A stretch of 64,000 nucleotides of DNA from Hirundichthys speculiger (GCA_018398805.1 JAGFBZ010000860.1:477501-541500); one strand, 5' to 3'. Positions 22,271 to 34,440 are shown, counted from the stretch's first letter. Program-made: numbers and translations. Notes: generated from the sequence alone by a model not told the origin.

Positions 22271-24548
22271 GCTCCATCCTCTAAAACCAGCTCCCATTAA
22301 CAGGGTGTAAATACATGAATAAAAAGTCAACTGTGTCTGAGGTATTTTGACCAAAGCACGTCACAAACGTTCTTTTCAAACTTGATAAGTAGTTTCACCC
22401 TGTTTGAACAGATATTGCTTCACCTTTTACCACCATTGTCTTCATCTTCATAGTCTCCAGTAGAGAACAGAGGCTGGTGCTTGTGTCCATGCTCATATTG
22501 ATCTTGGTCACCACCTTGTGACGGCTGATCATGCTGAAGGCTGAGCTGATATCAGTGAACAATATTTGTTCCCGTGTGTGCTGCTAATTCAAGGAGAAGT
22601 AGTTTCTGTAGTGTTTTGGCATGAATACTTGGCTTTCTGCATAACTGCGGTTTGATCCAACTAAACATTATTAGCTTAGGAGTAACACAGCCCAGGGGAC
22701 ATCCGGTAATTTTTAATAAGCATCTCAGTTTTATCATCAGCCCAGACACGTAGTTAAAAATGGAACAATGGCATTATGAGTCACAAAAACGGCACACAGT
22801 AAGAGACCGGAGGAGCACTGCAAAGACTTTATACTGGATATTTACCTTCTAAAGCCATCCTTCACATCCCTCAGACACATGTATCTGCTTCATCCATGTA
22901 GTTCTGTTGGTCCGGACACTGATTTGGTTCAAATAAATTCTGCAGACATGAAGATATTTGTCAGCAAGCGTCGGCAGCGTAAACTGTTTTGGTGTAAAAC
23001 AGTTTTCGTGTCAGTGGCTTTTTATTGTTTTGTCGAGTGTGGAAGAGTGAAGAAATTATGAACGTCAGTTAAACTGCATTAGCTTTTGTTTTTAAAATGT
23101 TAACGTGGCTGGTCTCCTTGTAAATTTGAAAAACATGGTTCTCTCTACCAGCTTAAAGCTTCTTTTGTTATGTGAACTTGAGGCTGATATGTGCGACAGT
23201 TATCCAGCGTTCAGTATGGATCACTGTGTCCTCAAAGGTCGACTTTCGAAGACGTTGTTGCTTTTAAAAAAAAACTTGCTGGTTGGATGGAATACATTGG
23301 AGTTGCAGTTCAGAATGTAATTTTTGCTTTACAGTTGTGTTAAATTAGAACGCTCATCTTATTTCAGTGGGTCATAGCACGAAGCAACGACAACCACAGA
23401 TAAACGATGACAAGACTTCTTTCACTATGATTTTTTTTTTTTAAGAAATATGAAGTCATGGAAGAGTTGGTAATACTAAATAGCTCCTTCCTGCTCCTAT
23501 AAGACTGAAGAGGGTAACCTGCAGCCAGGTCCAGCTCATCCTCAATCCTCAATGAAGGGATTATCAGCACTTGTGTAAATGTCTGTGAAAACATGCTTTT
23601 GGGGGGATTTTGCTGGTTCAGGTGCGTTTTAACACAATGCCAATAAGAAAAGACATACTCAACCTTTAGAGAAACAAATGTCGCTGCATATCTATCTGGA
23701 AACGGTCATAATTATCCACAAGTGGAAAGCTTTCAAGACAGCTGTGAGGGAACATCTGAGCAAATTTACCCCAGCCAAGGTCGGACAGTGCAGTGCTCAG
23801 AGAAATATGAAAAAAATAAAAAACGAGAGCTATATTTCAGACCCCACAGGCCTCACTGAGCATGATAAATGTTAGTGTGTGACTGCACATTTGGAAGAAG
23901 AATGAACAAGTGAGACCTGTTTTGACGGGTTTCCAGAAGAAACCTTTTCTGTCTGAAAAGAACAAGGAAGTCGGACTGAGGTTTGCAAAACTCGATCTGA
24001 ACAAACCACGGTACGTCTAGAACAGTATCCCATGAACAGGTGAGAGCAGTGGAGTTGTTTCACATTACAGACAAACGAGGGACTGTTCATGTTAAATACT
24101 GGTTTTAGTTACATTTGAAGGAACATTTGTTCACTTTTATAAAGCACTGTAGAGGTAAGCTAATACAGCTGCAGCGATCATCTGTGCCTGCTGCTGGCAA
24201 AGCAAGTTCCTGTGCATCGTAGACGGCACAATGTCACACATCAACAATGATGAAACCAGCTCACAGAGCTCATGTGGACACCAGAGGCAAATACTGTGCT
24301 CAAGAAAGTAATGATGAAGGATAGATTGAGAAAATGACCCAGGAGGAGACCAATCAGAGGTACATTTTTACCAATGTTGTAAAAGCAAAGCGCTAAAAAC
24401 TGCAAAAGGTCGTCTGAACTACTTTAATTCCCAGCACCATGTTTAGCAACAACTAAGCACCTTGCTGTAAAGTTAAAGTGAGTGCCAAGCGTTGAGCACA
24501 GCAGTGGAGGGGTGGTGATTTTGGGTTGTATCGCGCCACAAGACCTGA
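22271..24548. other. No recognised gene or repeat family
   Basis: The sequence is AT-rich. Reading frames are under 80 codons and lack protein-like features. No TIR/TSD pairs were found. Confidence 0.4.
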
Positions 24549-24660
24549 ACAGGTGGAGGTAAACGCTGGGATGGACAGAAGATGGAACTGCAAGTCATCA
24601 TGCAACTCAGGAAACTCTGGCCTGCAAACATACAGAAAGAAAAGAGGAAAAAGAGGGCCA
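24549..24660 (+). repeat. Unexpanded copy of the dispersed repeat behind the 37-bp satellite
   Basis: A single 25-bp segment from ACAGGTGGAGG to GGGATG matches the 25-bp part of the satellite monomer exactly. It is followed by GGAACTGC and CTCTGGCCTGCAAACATA, as after the array at 2549. The 12-bp part ACGTCTATATAG of the monomer is absent, so this locus shows the pre-expansion arrangement. Confidence 0.88.
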
Positions 24661-24733
24661 AAACAGCACAACAAACTACAGGAAAAAAAATGGAGCACAG
24701 TAACAAGGTGCTGCTAATTAACTATGGAATGAG

Positions 24734-24800
24734 CTGGAGGAGGAGGAAGGGAGGAGGAAAGGGAAGGAAGGGAGGAGGAAAGGGAAGGAAGGGAGAAGAG
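24734..24800 (+). repeat. Purine-only tract with a 21-bp tandem duplication
   Basis: The run consists almost only of G and A (GGAGGAGGAAGGGAGG...GGGAGAAGAG). The unit GGGAGGAGGAAAGGGAAGGA is present twice in tandem. Such tracts can form triplex or G-quadruplex structures. That is a general property, not something shown here. Confidence 0.85.
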
Positions 24801-24856
24801 CAGTGGAGACACCACTCGGCAGATCATGTTGGCGTCTCCCTGCAGTGTAGGCCTAT

Positions 24857-25144
24857 TAGAGATGCGCGGATGACGTATATTTTAACCCGCAACCGCTTCT
24901 TAAAATCTCTATCCGCCCGCTATCCATTTGCAGGAACGTTTTTTCACCAATTTTCAAAACCGAACCGACCCGCCATCTTTTTTAATAATATGTAAAACAT
25001 TTTTTCTTATTATTATTATTATTTGAGTGCTTCAACCGCAACCCGCCCGAATTTAATTAAAGTATTATTTTTTGACGAGTCATCCGCCCGATATGCGGAT
25101 TATCCGCTCCGCCCGCGGGTGCGCGGTTCATCCGCGCATCTCTA
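24857..25144. mobile_element. hAT MITE, TIR TAGAGATGCGCGGATGA
   Basis: The ends are TAGAGATGCGCGGATGAC and TTCATCCGCGCATCTCTA, inverted with at least 16 matching bases. The perfect TSD is AGGCCTAT (24849-24856 and 25145-25152). At 288 bp it has no coding capacity. Subterminal CGCCCG/CCGC-rich segments contrast with the AT-rich middle. Confidence 0.96.
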
Positions 25145-25152
25145 AGGCCTAT

Positions 25153-25509
25153 AGCATGACGAAGCTGTGATTAAGACGAGCCTACTCTAGTCTTAGCTCC
25201 TACAACTATGGCTATAACTATTAGCTCTTACACACTATTTAGACCTACTGTAGGCTTTACTGAACAGAAATGTTTTCAGTTTAGATGGAGGTGGTGTCAG
25301 CCTCCTGAACCCAAATTGGTAGCTGGTTCCATAATAAAGGTGTCTAGTAGCAGAAGGCCCGTCCTCCAAATCTACTTTTGGATATTCTAGGAATGACGAG
25401 TAATGAACAATGATCTGAAGTCCACCAGCAAATCTGCGTCAGAATGGATGTAAAAGTAAAGAATCAAGGTTCTGGAAAGGCCTCGTCAGAGTTTAGACCT
25501 CGGGTCTAA
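25153..25509. repeat. Interspersed repeat tail, unclassified
   Basis: The stretch CTACTCTAGTCTTAGCTCCT ... GCCTCCTGAACCCAAATTGG ... AGCTGGTTCC resembles a repeat I recall as common in teleost genomes. It may belong to the same repeat as 24549-24660, split by the hAT element. No termini or frame were seen. Confidence 0.4.
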
Positions 25510-26036
25510 ATAAAATGCTGTGGTGGGACCTTCAGAGAGCTGTGCATAGACCAGGGGTCTTCAACCCTGGTCCTCGAGAGCTGCAAACCTGCATGTCTTA
25601 GATGTTTCCCTGCTTCAGCGCACCTGATTGACATGACTGGGTCATCAACAGACTTGTGCAGACCTGGATGACCAACTGATGATGACCCAGTCATGTGATT
25701 TAGGTGCGCTGAAGCAGGGAAACATCTAAGACATGCAGGGTTGCGCCTCTCAAGGACTAGGGTTGGCCACCCCTGGCACAGACGAACACTCTGAAACATC
25801 AATGAACTGAAGCGACATTGTCGAGAAGAATTTGAGAAGAACAATGTGATACAGGAATATAGGAAACAATTACTTCATGTAATTGCTTCTAGATGTTGAT
25901 CTACAAACAGTTTTTCCATTGGAGTACGTTTTTTTTTTTCCTTTTTGATGTTTCAGAGCGTACGTTTGTGCCAGGGGTGGCCAACCCTGGTCTATGCACA
26001 GCTCTCTGAAGGTTCTTACCACAGCATTTGCAAGCT
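25510..26036. repeat. Inverted repeat arms enclosing a fold-back element
   Basis: The left arm ATGCTGTGGTGGGACCTTC...GTGCATAGACC (25515-25552) and the right arm GGTCTATGCACAGCTCTC...CCACAGCAT (about 25993-26032) are inverted copies of about 40 bp with few mismatches. They enclose the 224-bp MITE and about 200 bp of other sequence. The right arm joins directly to a family-C hAT fragment. Confidence 0.85.
25552..25775. mobile_element. Fold-back hAT MITE (copy 1)
   Basis: It starts CAGGGGTCTTCAACCCTGG and ends GGGTTGGCCACCCCTG. The TSD is GCATAGAC (25544-25551) and GCACAGAC (25776-25783). Long inverted arms (CATGTCTTAGATGTTTCCC and GGGAAACATCTAAGACATG) make nearly the whole element one hairpin. 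A related copy is at 42412-42636. Confidence 0.93.
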
Positions 26037-26246
26037 GCCTGTCAGCCATATAATGTGTAATTGATGCTTTCAGTTAAAGTAATTCAAAAAGTCATTGGAA
26101 CACTCACAAGATGTCCCCAAAATCACTTTGTCCCTTTAAAATCTTTCTGAAAATTATGTAAATGTATTGTAACATGAATATATACCGTATCGTGAGCTGA
26201 ATATCGTGTATTATATCGTATCGCATCGCGTGTATTGCTACAGCCG
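26037..26246. mobile_element. Family-C hAT fragment (right part)
   Basis: The stretch from TTTGCAAGCTGCCTGTCAGC to GTATTGCTACAGCC matches the right half of 44167-44925. It includes GTAAATGTATTGTAACATGAA, the uninterrupted form of the site where family B inserted at 6250. The left half is missing, having been replaced or disrupted by the inverted-repeat block. Confidence 0.82.
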
Positions 26247-27356
26247 AAAGGTCTACATATGTGGTATTCCCTTAAGAATGGCTAATTATGGCTCAAACCT
26301 TTTTTTTTTTATTATTCTTAGTTTGCACACTAACCCTATTTAAATTGGGTCATATGGTGTCCATGAAACTGGTTATGTTTCATTTATAACTTGTCCTATT
26401 TGCATCATCACAGTTGACTGCAAACAGAAAAGATGAGATGCTTATTTTTTTTTTCTCCACCCTCCCTTTACATGCAGCATAAACTGCCTAATCAAGTAGC
26501 CACGGCGTCACCTCTGCTTCGTGAGCGTGAAAGCTCATTTCGGCTGCGGCGTTGGCAGATTTCTGTTTATCTCAGCTGTCAGGGATGCTCAGCCGTCTCC
26601 CCTCCCACTGATCAAGTGGTAGCTGTAACCATCTTGTCTCACTCTGCAGTGAAATTAAGGGGGAGGAGGCGCGCCGAGTCCCCTCCTGCTCCGGTGGTCT
26701 GTCCCAGCTGGGAGTGGGAGATGGACGGCTCAAGGTGACCCCGGCTGGCACTTTGACTGCTCAACACGCCCCCCCACCTTCATGCCACCATATCCTCTCT
26801 CTCCCCGCCATCTTTATTGTCCCTGCTGATGTGTGGCCTCGTGTTTCTTGGTGGACTTAAGATGTAGAAGTCTCGCAGTATGCTTCTTTTTCAAATGTCT
26901 CAAAGCTGTGTTACTAATATGTGCAAATTATTATTAATTACCGGTGAATACAACAACACCTCAAGGGACAAAATAAGGAAAAGTCTCACCATTTTGCACG
27001 TAAAGCCAAAAGCTGCAAAACTAATGACAGTTTGTGCATGCATTTAAATGTGTGAACAGCAAAACTTTCCCTTGAAACTAGTGTTAGGGAGATATAACAT
27101 GCAATACATGAAGTAAGTTTGAAGTGCCTCTTGCACCATCTGGACTTTTGTTTTTAGCCAGTGGTGATGGCTGGTCCAGGTCCAAGGTGGGGCGCAATGT
27201 TTTTTATTCAGCAGTCCTAAAATAATACAAAATAGTACACTGCAAACTCAAATAAATCATATTGTAATGTATCCTGCATCCCTCCTCTTTCTTTCAGAGA
27301 CGCAACTTGAAAAACTAGTAGTAATATATTTAGTCAGACATAACATTGTAGATATA
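26247..27356. other. Single-copy stretch, no gene recognised
   Basis: The segment 26430-26760 is richer in G+C and CpG than its surroundings and has long open frames but no recognisable domain. It could be regulatory or an unrecognised exon. The rest is AT-rich. Confidence 0.3.
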
Positions 27357-27364
27357 AATATACC

Positions 27365-28487
27365 TACGGGTGCACGATAACTATCGGGCCGATAACAGGA
27401 AATTATGACGTCATTCAGATAAGTCCGATATCACGACAAATAGCCAAATATACAAATATATTTTTGTCAACACAGCAGTGCCTCGCTCCCTCTGAGTCTT
27501 AAATGACCGGCCGTGAATGTTATGTTCAAGTAATGTCGGCATAATCAGAAAAACAAATTCTCAATCAGGAAAATCAAGAATACTCCCTCATGCCAGAAAA
27601 CAACTTGTTAAGTCGGTCATAATTTTAGTAGTTTCTAACTTTAATCAGTATTCGCAGTATTTCAACTCATGTTACACATAAAAAAGAAAAAAAAAATAGA
27701 AAAGGTTAAAAGAACGAATAGCAAACGAGGGAACGTCGGAATTTACGTTACACCTTGAATGCAGCCTGCAGCACAGTGCTGATCACAACAAATATGGCGG
27801 CGATGGCATGGAGCTTCGTTAAAGTTTCAGAAGATGATAGTTTGGTGGTTATTTGTGACGAATGCTCCAATCGAATTCTACGAGGAGGGAAGCACAAGCT
27901 TTAATACGTAAAACCCGATCGGCCACCTACAACATAACAATCACTTCTATGGAGTTTTGAAATCGTGCTATCGTGAGCTAATGCTAATGTGCGCAAGCCA
28001 GCAGCAGTCTCCCCTCTGCTCTCCCTCATCTCTCTCATCTAAAGCTTCCATGAGAAAAAAAAATCAAAAAATTACTGAACCTCATTTACTTTAATTAAAG
28101 GTATCAATTTAGATGGAACCACAAGTCAAAATCCTTTAAATGCTAAATCCTTTTCAGTTTGTAAATATGATGCATGTAATTCCATCAGTTTAAGGAGCCT
28201 TTATTTTTTTTTATATCAGTCAGTAATGCAGCTATTTAAGTTGATGTAAGATATCAAATAGGTTTGTTTGATAGCTTTACGAAAATGTTTGAGAGGCTTG
28301 CCAGTAGTTTTTCAATGGAAAAAATAAATATCTGTTTATTTAAAGAGTCCATACTATTTTTGGTTTTGTTCATAGTATTGATGTAATGATCTTAGGTATA
28401 TGTGTGTGTTATCGGTATTGGCCTTCAGGAGCTGAAAGTTATCAGTTATAAGTATCGGTTTTAAAAAAGAGTTATCGTGCATCCCTA
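27365..28487. mobile_element. hAT element, TIR TAnGGnTGCACGATAAC
   Basis: The ends are TACGGGTGCACGATAAC and GTTATCGTGCATCCCTA. The TSD is AATATACC (27357-27364) and AATGTACC (28488-28495). The subterminal part has ATCGG/CCGAT strings. Inside, 27790-27930 carries a moderately GC region (ATGGCGGCGATGGC), but no transposase signature was recognised across 1.1 kb. Confidence 0.9.
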
Positions 28488-28631
28488 AATGTACCTTTCA
28501 TGTGGTATATGATCAATAAAATATTATGAAATGAGAATGTGTGTGTGGTACAGAAATGGAAGTGTGTCAATTGTTATATCCCCCTCTCAGATGGTCTTCT
28601 TTTGAGACATACTCCAAAAAAAGAAAATACA

Positions 28632-28882
28632 ACTAGAAAAGCACTCACCAAGCGCAACAATTCCCCCATATAGCGATTTACACCATAAATATTAGTCGTA
28701 CATATAGCACTGACAATATGGGACAGCTAAAAAAGTACCATTTCTTCTTTATTTTGTGATGCACACAAAAATAAATAATAACAACTCCTGAAAATTTCAT
28801 CAAAATCCATCCATAACTTTTCAAGTTATCTTGAACACAGACAGACAGATGCAGGCAAAAACATTACCTCCTAGGTGAAGGT
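28632..28882 (-). repeat. Unclassified ACCTCC / GGAGGT repeat (copy 2)
   Basis: The reverse-orientation copy starts ACTAGAAAAGCACTCACC and ends near TACCTCCTAGGTGAAGGTAA. It contains AAAATTTCATCAAAATCCAT in common with the other copies in reverse. It is shorter than the copies at 45788 and 62300. Confidence 0.8.
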
Positions 28883-30414
28883 AATATAAATGGATAAATA
28901 AGAATAATAGGTCTTTGGGACAGTGCAAACTCTCAAATACCAGAAAGAATATCTACCAAATTCTGTTTTTGCCATTCTAGATATGTAGAGGACATATCCT
29001 GCCAGACAGATGCCATAATGCTACTTGAACATCAAAATTGATGTCATGGCTGTCATCTTTGTCATCTTTAGTCTGTCCTTCACCCTTTGACACCCTATGG
29101 GAAGCTTTTATTGCACCCATGGAAAGACATTGTAGTAGTTAATACAATACTGTATTATGGGATATTGTATTGGCACATATTTTCCAACAAAGAAGGCCTG
29201 ACTTTGTCCTGGCTACATGCTATGATGAGACATGTTGAAGAATTGCTTTCCCATGTAGTGCGGCAGCAACATCAACTGTGTTCTCCCTGTAAAGCTCCGG
29301 AAGGCCCCGGTGGATTCACCGGAGTATTGTTTTAAATTCTACGAGAGTTTCCTTCCATCTCCTCCTCTCTTCTGAGGTCAGCGTGCACGACTGCACAGAA
29401 CAAAAGGCCTACTTTTGAGGTGATCAATCCTGAAGTGAGAGGTAAGGAGAAGGGGATTTGGATGAGCGAGGGAGGAAAGAAGAGCATCAGGCAGCACTGA
29501 AGGTCACTTACAGGAAACTGAGAATCCTCAGGTAAATGTGAATCCGCAGGGAAGTTCTTGTTATCAGCTAACAAGAGTCGCCTGATGCCTCACCTGACTG
29601 AATGTCGGTTCATCAGATGAAAAGGAATCTGGTGCCCAGCTGTGCCTGCAGCAGCATTTATATGCTCGCCCTAGTTTTATAAGAAAATGGGTGGCTCACA
29701 AACACATGACAGCTCGTATAAGCATGTGCACAGGTAAAGGATTATTAGTGATACATGGTTTTGTAAAGCTCGTGCACAAATACTTGAGCAATTGAGCTCG
29801 ATTGTAGCTGCTTCCAGCTTTGTAGCTATGTCAGTGTAGAATATCCCTCCTGTGTCATTCATGTTTTCTGTATTCATGAGAGCTGTGAACACATGACTTG
29901 TTGTTTCCATGTTCACTAGACACTTATAAACCCTGCTAATCCTAATCCTTGAGAAATGGTGCATATCATTAGTCTGGATCAGGGCCAGTGTCTTATGGTC
30001 ACAGTTAACAGGCTTTTCCAGTTTCCTGACCCATTAGCGCTGTGGGTGACTCCCATTTGATGTAGTAAGATTAAAGCCCCCTCCACGCCTCCCCATCCAT
30101 CATGTTACTGAATCAAGGCTCATCAGAGTTGCTGTCAAACCTTCTCTCTTGTACTTTTTCATTCTGTTTCATCTTATTTAAAAGCTTCTTCTACAAGTGT
30201 CTTAACTTCCATGTTTTTTTTTAACATTTCCTCTTCTTTGATGAGCCTCCTGTCCTCCCTCTTTGTTCACTCTGCTTTCATCTTTGTACCTTCTCAGTTT
30301 ACAATGAAACTCTACTACTTCTTCCCGTACATTGTGTCCATGCAGGAACGACATAGCAACACGATCATTTATCACATCGTTTAGTTGGTAACGTATTTGG
30401 TCATAAATATCGAG
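28883..30414. other. No recognised feature
   Basis: Mixed single-copy DNA. Frames are short and lack conserved motifs. A 98-codon minus-strand frame at 30202-30498 runs into the following repeat and has no recognisable domain. Confidence 0.35.
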
Positions 30415-31235
30415 GGCCCGATCTTCCGCCAGATCTCCTAAAGCCGCTATTAAGGGATAACGGGTAGCGGAAGGGACGTTCCCCCATATCAAACGCAACC
30501 TTCCACCCTTGCTAAACTCACTATCCCACCTGCACTACCTGCTATAAACCAATCAGTGCGTCAGTAGCCATTGCCTTTAAGAGCAGGTTGCGCTACCCAC
30601 AAGCCGCTATGGAGCGTCTTTTCATCCAGATCAGAGCAGCTCTCATGTGCAGCTCGTCTGGGACTCTGCTGTAGAGCTTCCTCCTCTTCCTTCCTCCTCC
30701 TCCTCTGCACTGATATATACATAAAAATATTTTTACACAGACAATTCTCATCAGCCACCTGAAAGTCCCAGAAAGTTGGTGTCCTCCCAGTAAACACGCT
30801 CTGGTCGTCTATGGTTTAACTGGTGAGCAAGCCGTTTAAGACAATCTCCGCCATTTTCTCAGAGGTTCAACTGAGGCCAAATCACGCTTTTTATACAAGA
30901 GTTAATTCGAGAGTTAGAGTCGTTTGTGCACGTCCACATGTGAACAGGTGGACGCACAGTGATGCCATTTGGACGCGCTTTTGTACGCACTGACATGCGG
31001 GTTGCGGGAAGCGGGTGGTAGCAAGTAATAGCAAGATATCGAGTTTGCGGAAAGGGCAAAAGACACGCCCATTGCCACACCTACAATGTGAGTAAGGGAA
31101 TCGACATAATGGGTAGTGGCATTAGGGAGTGGAAGATTGCATTAGCAGTTAGCGGAGGTTCCTAAACCTGCAATTTGCGGGTAGTGGGTAGCGGCTAGTG
31201 GGTAGCGGCTAGCGGGAAGTGTACGATTGGGGCCT
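30415..31235. mobile_element. Probable DNA transposon with GGGCCCnATC ends
   Basis: The left part GGGCCCGATCTTCCGCC and the right part GGGAAGTGTACGATTGGGGCC are imperfect inverted repeats. The right 225 bp match 11885-12076 in reverse orientation. Subterminal regions are rich in GCGGGTAGCGG-like units. I could not find a TSD. The GGGCC-type end is reminiscent of PIF/Harbinger elements, which is an inference only. Confidence 0.55.
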
Positions 31236-31519
31236 AAGTGAGTTGAAAAATGAATCTCTACGTATTTAAACTGTTCATGCTTTTGACGGCCCCTGGAATA
31301 TGTAAACCAAGACAATCACAGAAGGTTTTGCATATCGCAACGTCACGAAAGTTTCTTTTGGTCCTCACCAGAATGAGTTACAATGTCAGGCGACCAGGTT
31401 AACATGATGCATGACATCGCATCAGTAGTTTAACAAAAACCTGATTATGATCATCAGCAAGTGTTTCTGTGAAGGAAGATGTTTTGGCTCTTGAGCTGTT
31501 GGCCTACATCCACCAACAT

Positions 31520-32500
31520 TTTCTAGTTCCGTCCACCATCCAGCCGGCCGTTCCTGGTCCGTGTCCTCCTTCTTCTTTGCGGACGAAAGATAATGACAGG
31601 ACTGCAGTAGATGTCCTGTGGGGAGTGGTGTTGATGGCTGCTCTGTTCACCTCTATAGCAGTGGGTGGGGATTGTAACACCTGGCGGTGCCTCCATGTGC
31701 ATCTGTGTGAAGCTCACTTTGCCAACAGTGAGGAAGTGCCTGAACTTTGCTGGAGTTGGGCACAAGGGACATGCAGGATCTTCGCCCAGCCTCTGATGGA
31801 GATTTGCGGGTGAGGGAAGAATGTCCGATGCTGCACTAAGCCTCCACCTTCCAGCCTCCCTCCGTTTCCCACTAATCCTTCCAACTTCTTTTGAGGTCCA
31901 GGTCCAATCTGTTGTTAACGCTGGTGTAACAGCGCTCATGTGTCCGAGAGGGTCAACTTCAGTCATGTTTTGGAGCATTCAAACTCTTCCACAAGACTTG
32001 GGATGGGCCAGTCTAGAAGGCCGTGTCCATACAGGCCGATGTTGCCCATGCATCTCGGGAGTCTTGATCATGTCCTGGCGTAGACGCTGATCATTCTCTC
32101 AACCAACAACCATCAGACGGCACAACAGTCTGGGAAGGAGACCCAACTGGAGACACCAAAGCTTCAGCTTGCCAGGGAGCACGGAGTGATCAGTTTTCTG
32201 AAAATCCTGCTTGAGTTGTTTGATCTGACCACAGGCTTTGAGACATCTCCCAAGATTTTTAATGGGTTTCTCAGATATAGTTGGTATTGATTCATTGTTG
32301 ATGAAAAACCTTCGGACCTAAACCTACCGTTGTTGATGGGGATGCTTCTTGATTTGAGTGCTGATCTGCATTCAGAGAACATGGTGCTCCAGGAGAACAT
32401 GGAGCTGTTGTCCTCAGGGTTGTTATGTCGTCCATAAACGCCTTGACTGGTCTTAACTGAACCCCAGATTTCAGCTTCTTTCCACCCACCACCCACCCTC
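31520..32500 (-). pseudogene. Decayed non-LTR retrotransposon reverse transcriptase
   Basis: On the minus strand, 32492 to 32380 gives LRPVKAFMDDITT, where FMDD is the catalytic [FY]xDD box. A second frame (32164-32496) then gives ALKSRSIPI and RNPLKILGDV, the block that follows the box. After a further frame change, 31978 to 31523 gives DILPSPANLHQRLGEDPACP and LCPTPAKFRHF, a Cys/His zinc-binding-like C-terminus. The order fits a non-LTR polymerase C-terminal half, possibly R2-like. Several frameshifts and stops make it non-functional. Confidence 0.78.
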
Positions 32501-32846
32501 CATCACCACAGTGTATTTTATCTAAGATTTAGTTCTACTGATAAGAGCATTTTTAAAGAAATAAGTTAAATATTCTCTGTTGTCTTGGTCTGTTTTTACT
32601 GAATTCTAAGATCTACTAAGAGCAGATTATTTTCTGATGTTTAAAGCATATGGATTGACAGAGGGTGTACTTTCTTTTCCAGGTGACGACATATGGCAAA
32701 GCTTTTTTTGTGCATTTCTAGTTGTTTTGAATTTGAAATGTCAAATGTGTGGACCTCCTTATTACAGCCGAATCAAACTTGAACAGAGCTTGTCCTTTTG
32801 TCTCTTTAATTACTGAAGGTTCTTCGTGTGAATTTCTGCTCTCTGC
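32501..32846. other. No recognised feature
   Basis: AT-rich sequence between a LINE relic and a hAT element. Nothing further was identified. Confidence 0.4.
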
Positions 32847-32854
32847 TTCCGCTG

Positions 32855-33502
32855 TAGGGCTGTAGCGATGCGATACGATACACGATATTCGACTCACGAT
32901 ACGATATATATCGATATTCATCTTAAGATAGATTTACATAATTTTCTAAAAGATTTTAAAGAGACAAAGTGATTTTGGTGACATCTTGTGAGTGTTCCAA
33001 TGGCTTTGTTTGAATTCATTGAACTAAAAGCATCAATCAGGAAAATGCTGGACAAAATGAATAAAAGATGTGTTGAGAAAAATACTTTGATTTATTTAAA
33101 CTGTGCAAATTGTTGCTTGCGAGCTTTTAAAGGTCAGGGCACAATGGAGAGTTAAAGTACATTAAGTGTCCTTCTTTGGCAGCTTTTTTGGCTTGATGCT
33201 GAACATATGAGGTAGCTACTAGCCGTTCTAGCCACCAGGTTAAGTAAAAACGAACCATGACAGCCAATAATTCAAGTCCATTAGAGCAACATTTAAGTCA
33301 CCTTAAAACTGCACCCATCTCAGCAGAGTAGCTGGCGGACTTAATGGCTCTTCATGCAAAGTGCAGGAAGAGCATCCCTGCAGGACACGGGGGTTGTGAA
33401 AGGAGCTTAGAATATCAATACCCGCGGCTAAAAAAATCGATACTCTCTGGGGAAATAAAAAATCGATATATATCACAGAATTGATAAAATCGCTTAGCTC
33501 TA
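32855..33502. mobile_element. Family-C hAT element, reverse copy
   Basis: It starts TAGGGCTGTAGCGATGCGAT and ends AAAATCGCTTAGCTCTA, the inverse of the 44167 copy. Interior matches include ACATCTTGTGAGTGTTCCAA and CTCTGGGGAAATAAA. The stretch near 33135-33400 is not shared with the other copies and may be a further insertion. The flanking 8-mers (TTCCGCTG and TTCTGTTC) match only weakly. Confidence 0.85.
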
Positions 33503-33510
33503 TTCTGTTC

Positions 33511-34229
33511 CCATATAAAGAATTGTAATTGCATCTAAACTGTGTATCTTCATGACGAAGGTTAGGGTTAGAGTTAGTCTGCACCGTATCCAGAGTACAA
33601 AGTCTGCAGTTTCGATTTATTTGATGCTTATATTGTTTCCATCTGCCTTTAGTTATTTCTTTCCATTCCACCTCAGTCAAACATCAGTTAAATGTTTGTC
33701 TGTTTAGCCTTTTTAGTGATGACTCATCTCTGCTGGAGTATTAGTTAGGTAGTATTAGTTTCTACTGCGGATGAAGTGGTGAGTGTTTCTGGTGATCAGA
33801 AGAAAGAGAAACTTCGAATGAGTTAGATGGAGAGAGAGAGGGGTGCAGTGCTTGGACAGCAGGATACCGGTACTTAGGGATAGAAAGAGTTGTGTTGTTA
33901 GAGAGAGAGAGAGGGAGATGGGCAAAGATGGAGGGAAGGGTGAGGGAGGGATGAAAGTCTTTCACGTCAGTATTCATAGCATGTGTCTTCTACCAACCCC
34001 ACTGCCATCACTGCCTGAAAGATGTCAAGAGAAGCAGGAAGATGCTAACATAGCTTCAGAGATGAAGAAATCTCCTCCTCTTTTCTATACTGCCCCCCCT
34101 CCCTCCTCTCCTCCCCTCCTCCTCCCCTCCATACGTCTCACTCTGCAGTTTTTCTTTGCCGGCTCTGAAGGATGATTGAAAGCTCTCCCCGGACAGCATT
34201 TTTAAACAGACGCATCAATAAGCAAACAG
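33511..34229. other. Low-complexity GA/CT tracts, no gene recognised
   Basis: A (GA)n-rich run lies near 33826-33915 and a C/T-rich run near 34075-34140. Frames across these tracts are compositional. Confidence 0.5.
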
Positions 34230-34440
34230 CTTGATTGAGCGCGCTGGGATCCGCCGCCCGTGTACCCGTGCGCGTGTCCCGTCCACGTGCGCCAGCGGCA
34301 GGGCGCGGGACGTGGGTGTTTTATCAGTGCGTTTGTGCATGTTCGCTGCACCCACGCGATCCGGCTCTCAATCCCCTCATCCCAGCTCGGGGCGAACGCT
34401 TCCAACGTCATCGTCCGTCTCTCTCTCCCAAGTCGTCTCT
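34230..34440. promoter_or_regulatory. CpG-rich block, possible regulatory region
   Basis: The segment contains clustered CpG (GCGCGCTGGGATCCGCCGCC, GTGCGCGTGTCCCG, GGCGCGGGACG) in an AT-rich, CpG-poor background. It may be a small CpG island or distal element. There is no TATA/Inr arrangement or exon that I can defend. Confidence 0.3.

Noticed and set aside
21303..22277. 324-codon minus-strand frame rich in Q, S, P, D and T
   Set aside because: It comes from a pentanucleotide repeat without stop codons. Overlapping frames on both strands have the same property.
30202..30498. 98-codon minus-strand frame
   Set aside because: It straddles the end of a putative transposon and shows no recognisable domain.
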